DNA from: Asterias amurensis
Lineage: Eukaryota; Echinodermata; Asteroidea; Forcipulatida; Asteriidae
DNA: 64,000 nucleotides
Assembly (NCBI RefSeq): GCF_032118995.1
Contig: NC_092653.1
Coordinates: forward strand, 23,889,202 to 23,953,201
Reading direction: 5' to 3'
The notes below the pieces were generated by a model, which was not told the origin of the DNA, searched no databases, and was given only the letters and a program-made list of their open reading frames with translations. Positions 60,117 to 64,000 of this stretch are shown here, piece by piece; the stretch's first letter is position 1; every line of letters begins with the position of its first letter. The translations under genes and the position numbers were made by a program.

Positions 60117-60274
60117 TATAAATAGAAATTAGTATGGTTCTGCTGGATGCATGCTGCAATGTCACTGTCGTTTTTCTGTGCTCTGTCTATCTATCCATGA
60201 TATTTCTATCAAATCGGGTTTTTTTTTAAGAGTTTGTTACAGCAGTAACTGGGCGACTAAAGCTTTCATTCTAG
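60117..60274 (+). promoter_or_regulatory. TATA box and candidate untranslated first exon of the ABC transporter gene
   Basis: TATAAATA at 60117-60124 would place transcription start near 60145-60150. A good donor (cattctag|gtaaga) follows at 60274/60275. The first coding exon begins at an acceptor (tttgttacag) with only seven untranslated bases, so an upstream untranslated exon is required; this is the best candidate I see. No transcript evidence. Confidence 0.4.
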
Positions 60275-60554
60275 GTAAGAATTTGAATTTAAAATATTGT
60301 TCAATTTTTGTGTGATTATGTTGAACTGTGTGGAGGAAGAGATAGTCTCTCTACACCTACTGACCTAGCTCAGTCAGGCGGGAGAGCAAAATGATTTTCA
60401 CGTGAGGCCGTGTAAATTCACCGGCTTGTGACGATGGAGTGGCCCTGGCTCTGTCTACTTGTTATATAGTACTACAGTACCTAGGCTCTAGCATGGAGCA
60501 ATACCTCATGACCAATCAAGTACAATGGCTACGTTGCCATACTTGTCCTAGTCC

Positions 60555-61110
60555 GGCTCCGCCGTCGGCAGGAGGGTTACGTTATCGCAACTATGCTTGT
60601 CCTTGACCTTGAGCAAGACAGTTCAAACAGACAGACAGAGTGCTGACTCTGTGTACTTAAGTCCACTTTGGTTACCTGCTATTATTATAGTACTACTAGC
60701 TACTAAATACTAGCTTGTCCTATCTTTGTATGTGTAGTACTGTCCCTGCTGTGTAGGCCTACTTTTTGTGCTGTAAATTGTGTACTATATTTACTCTATT
60801 AGAGGTTTAGTTTAGTTCAACCAATATTAAATCTTTGCTTTAATTTTAATATAATAATAATAATATAATAAAATATTCAATTTATCATTTAGTAAGGCGT
60901 AGTCTAAGTCTTGTCATATTAGTAGTTGCGATAACGTAACCCTCCTCCCGCCGGAAGATCGCAGCTATGTCGTGACTGTAGAAAACTCATTCATACTGTC
61001 GTAATTAGTAGCAAGTTAACTAGTAGGCCTACTAGAGGAGAACCAGTTACTGTAGTTAAAGATAACGTAACCCTCCTCCATTCGTCGGGAGGGGTTACGT
61101 CGAGAAACAA
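60555..61110. mobile_element. inverted-repeat element with cgataacgtaaccctcct arms, plus a small hairpin copy
   Basis: ggagggttacgttatcgcaa at 60571 pairs with ttgcgataacgtaaccctcc at 60925. A separate short hairpin, gataacgtaaccctcctcca to ggaggggttacgtc, lies at 61059-61104. It lies in the presumed first intron of the transporter gene. Confidence 0.55.
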
Positions 61111-61783
61111 CAGTTAATATGTAGGCCATACATGTACTCCCTTTTTTAGAAATTGGTTATTGCCCGTTAATGACAAATTTCAAAGAAAAAAAATGAGTAG
61201 GGCCTATACACAATGCAGCGTCCCACCTTCAGAAACAGGGTTAAATCAAGCCCACTCTTACTAGAACCACATTAGGTTCATTCTGCTATTGCTCCATGAA
61301 GCAGTCATGAATGAATCATCCTCACAACACAAACGTTTTGTTTTTGCCTTTGCAATTTGCATTCAAATCTCTTTTCTTTTGAATCAAATCTTGCCAAAAT
61401 TTAGCTCTATGTGGGACTCTGTCATGTCTAGATGACGTGTTCCTTGAATTCTCATTGAGCTTGAGGATGGTCCAGAAAGTTCACTCATCAAACTCAAAAT
61501 TGTTAAAAAGTTATAAATTCTGATCTGGGGAAGGCGAGAATTGCTTGCACCAAGACTATAATCACACCTTGGAATGTTTGATGAAATATTTGTCTGAAAA
61601 AGTTATTTGAAACAATGACTTGAGGGACTATTTGAATCCAGATTTACAGTCGTTTAGGCCTACACACATGTAACTATGGTATTTTTAATTGCTTTATAAA
61701 GCAATTATAAATTGTGATTGAATCACACATTTCGCAGTGCATTCTCAACAAAGATGCATGCCACTGCCAGTGACTGTTGACAC

Positions 61784-61844
61784 CAGGGGTGGATTTCACA
61801 AAGGTAGTCCTAAGTTAGGACTACCTTTGTGAAATCCACCCCTG
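61784..61844. mobile_element. 61-base perfect palindrome (minimal foldback element)
   Basis: caggggtggatttcacaaag and gtagtcctaa, a central g, then the exact reverse complement. The arms are 30 bases each without mismatch and match the termini of 25618-25750. Confidence 0.9.
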
Positions 61845-62149
61845 TTGTCCTAAAGAGAAGTGAAAGTTGTACTGGTATTGTTGTAAGCTTTAAAGTTCAC
61901 CATATTCCCTCATGTCCCTTTAATTTTAATAACATGCCAACAGGTTGCCCAAGGCTTGCTCCCATTTCTTGTAAACAACATGTCCCAAACATTCCTAGGC
62001 TATGGCCTCATGGTCCCCAATACACTGATCATTTACCCCCCCCCCCCAGGTTGCACCATTACATCATCCAAACATAATTTAAGAACTGATGTCATAGCAA
62101 AGAGGGGAGCCAAAGATTACTTTGAATAGTTTTAAATGTATTGTTGATT

Positions 62150-62245
62150 GCTTTGAAGCGTGTAATCAGCTCTAGGCGCATAGAGGAATCTTTTATTCAT
62201 AATGCGCCTTATAAATGCTGTTTATTATTATTATCATGTACGTGT
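62150..62245 (+). repeat. SINE/LINE-type 3' tail
   Basis: gcgccttataaatgctgttt followed by (att)n is a typical retroposon end. No head with pol III boxes could be assigned. Confidence 0.4.
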
Positions 62246-62407
62246 ACACAATAAGTTAATATTGGTAATTATTATTGTCAGGCTTTGTGTGTCCCATACA
62301 AGTTCTTACACCATAGCAATTCATGATCGCTGGCCACAATCTTATCGTACTTGCCCAATCTCTAAACTTTTGTTTTAATTTTCAAAATGGTTTGTTACAG
62401 ATTCAAC

Positions 62408-63708
62408 ATGGGGAAGACGTATTACACCCTCCCCTTAATTCGCTTCACCAACTTTGCAAGATTGCTGGTGTTTCTTGATGGATGTGCTTCATCTGCTCTG
62501 TGGCTTGCAGGTAAGTACTTTGATTAAGATTGGTGTCCTAGGTCAAGGGTCAATGATGTTACAACCAAGTCAATTAGGTCCAGTGGTAAGACTGTAGAAC
62601 TTGCAATCACAAGATTGGACTTGAATCCTACCAAGTTAAAACCCCTATTTTCACAATGACTAGAATAATTATCGACGTGTAGTAACTGAATCACAATTTC
62701 TTGATTTTCGAATTCCATAGCCGCTCAATGGGAGCTTGCCGCTCTTGACGGGAAGATCATTAAGACCAACAGTGGTCCCTGATCTCCCTGTCCCTCATGA
62801 ATGTAGACATTTAATCTGCTGTCACAAAAATGGCAGTGTCCCTGCCTAATGGTATGTCTACATAAGTGGGGTGGCCTCAACCTCTTTGGGCTTGACTTTG
62901 CCATTGGGCTCTCAGAGGCCAAGCTTGCTGTCAAGCTGGAAGTTCATGGATGCATGGTGGCGATAGCGATAACGGTACAGCAGCAAGAATTGTTTAGATA
63001 CATCAGTGTATGGTGGGTTATATCTTAGCATAGACATCAAGGACATGTGCACATTAAACAAGAACTTCTTGGAGCAATTCCTCTTGCAAAGATTTCCATG
63101 AGTTCTTATCTGGGGTATCATTGGTGTAGCTGGGGTCCATGGAATCTCATGTTTTTTAAATTTATTTCTTGTTTAGCGGTTTTTCATTCATTGTTTATTT
63201 TCTTTCCTCAGGCGGCCATGACTCGTATCTGGAATCAAGTGTCACCCAATGGAGCATTACAAGTTCCACTTTTGAGCTGGCATGCATAGGCATTGTAAAG
63301 ATGCTCTTTCTCTTCCATGCGTTCTCAAAACTTGAAGATCTAGCCCTGATGAAGTTGAGTGATCCGTACAATCCAGACATGATCAAGAAAAAACGCTTAC
63401 TTCATGTAGCCACGATCCTTCTGTCATTCGCTAGCTTGGCGTACACAGCAGTCAAAGGAGGTCTCGTGCTCAACTTGATTCTGAACGACCCAGGGTATAA
63501 CTTGATGCATGTCACATACAATGTCCTAGTGATCTGCGCAGGAGCCTTTTCTCTTATTGAGCTGATTGTGGCTATATTGTGCCCGATGTTTCTGCGGAAA
63601 CTGCAGGTGATTCGGATCAAGCATGAACTCACTGATGAAGAAGAAGAGAAGATGAAGGTGGAAGAGAATAAGGCCAGTCTAGGGAGGGTCTTGGGACTAG
63701 CCAAACCG
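62408..63708 (+). CDS. ABCB-type half transporter, first two coding exons (TMD0; TAPL/ABCB9-like, gene continues beyond window)
   Basis: Exons 62408-62510 (ATG at 62408, acceptor at 62400, donor gtaagt) and 63212-63708 (acceptor tttcctcag, donor gtaagt at 63709) join in phase and encode 200 residues; the second ends in phase 0. Four hydrophobic helices are visible at about residues 10-34, 55-75, 100-124 and 135-160, a TMD0-like module. It is followed by an acidic charged linker (LTDEEEEKMKVEENK) and LGRVLGLAKP, the usual lead into the first core helix of ABCB half transporters. Family knowledge: TAPL (ABCB9) and TAP-type proteins use a four-helix TMD0 for lysosomal targeting or partner binding and export peptides. 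The ATP-binding domain lies outside the window, so the member cannot be fixed. Confidence 0.7.
62568..62790 (+). repeat. SINE-like retroposon, copy 2
   Basis: ggtccagtggtaagactgta and gattggacttgaatcctacc resemble pol III boxes; the body tagtaactgaatcacaattt and cttgacgggaagatcatt matches 4035-4385. It lies in the ABC transporter intron. Confidence 0.55.
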
Positions 63709-63766
63709 GTAAGTGAATGCTTTAGCAGCCACAAGTAGCATGTACTTTGCTAACATGTAGTGACCA

Positions 63767-63996
63767 CAATAGACCCATCCCATGAAATATGTAAATTGCA
63801 CATAGCGATTGCGCACTTACATTTTGGTTGGCAAAATGAGGGAACATTGCGCTGTGTTGTACACGGCTAATGGGTGCACGACGCAAACGCGATTGCGCGT
63901 CTGCTAAGTGCACAACTCTATGGTGTTTGCCAACCAACAGGGTCTGTATGCACTATACGTGAATGTAATTAGCATATTTCATGGGAAGGGTCCATT
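63767..63996. mobile_element. MITE family D, copy 2 (inverted relative to copy 1)
   Basis: AATAGACCCATCCCATGAAA at the left and ttcatgggaagggtccattg at the right are inverted repeats; the interior ttgccaaccaacagggtctg and cacatagcg match 29037-29223 in reverse complement. Confidence 0.7.
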
Positions 63997-64000
63997 GCTT

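Noticed and set aside
53951-63708. PhnD-like protein and the downstream ABCB transporter as one uptake system
   Set aside because: ABCB half transporters are exporters that do not use type 2 binding proteins; the genes are separated by about 3.9 kb of repeats and have separate promoter signals.

Overview
The window is animal (eukaryotic) genomic DNA: AT-rich, gene-poor, with short coding exons bounded by GT/AG splice sites and separated by long introns full of small inverted-repeat transposons and tRNA-derived SINEs. Gene content (a SH2B adaptor, GLT1D1, a nicotinic-receptor-type subunit, an ABCB half transporter), the abundance of acatgtacatgt-type simple repeats and the style of the repeat families suggest a marine invertebrate deuterostome. 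An echinoderm, perhaps a sea star, is my best guess; this is inference, not proof.

Layout. (1) 63-967, plus strand: the last two coding exons of a nicotinic acetylcholine receptor subunit, followed by a decayed tandem copy of its terminal exon and 3'UTR. (2) 5991-14806, minus strand: a complete ten-exon GLT1D1 gene (family GT4 glycosyltransferase, 340 aa). A possible untranslated first exon and promoter lie near 20 kb. Between them sits a decayed non-LTR retrotransposon (about 15.2-18.9 kb, minus strand) whose endonuclease-side segment is present three times. (3) 20-29 kb: no gene recognised; MITEs, a roughly 0.2-kb tandem duplication and AT-rich DNA. (4) 29233-52193, minus strand: a complete seven-coding-exon SH2B-family adaptor gene (627 aa: dimerisation domain, PH, SH2, C-terminal Cbl-docking tyrosine) with large repeat-rich introns. 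(5) 53951-58546, plus strand, head-to-head with SH2B: a five-exon gene for a 286-aa PhnD-like (bacterial periplasmic binding protein type) protein with no signal peptide, the most unusual gene here. (6) 62408 to the window end, plus strand: the first two coding exons of an ABCB-type half transporter with a four-helix TMD0; a TATA box and candidate untranslated first exon lie near 60.1-60.3 kb.

All three complete gene models were assembled by hand from splice sites, and reading phase is consistent across every junction. The genes are not an operon and I see no sign that they act in one pathway. Much of the remaining sequence is explained by at least ten inverted-repeat element families, several with readable target-site duplications, nested insertions and one paralogous empty site.
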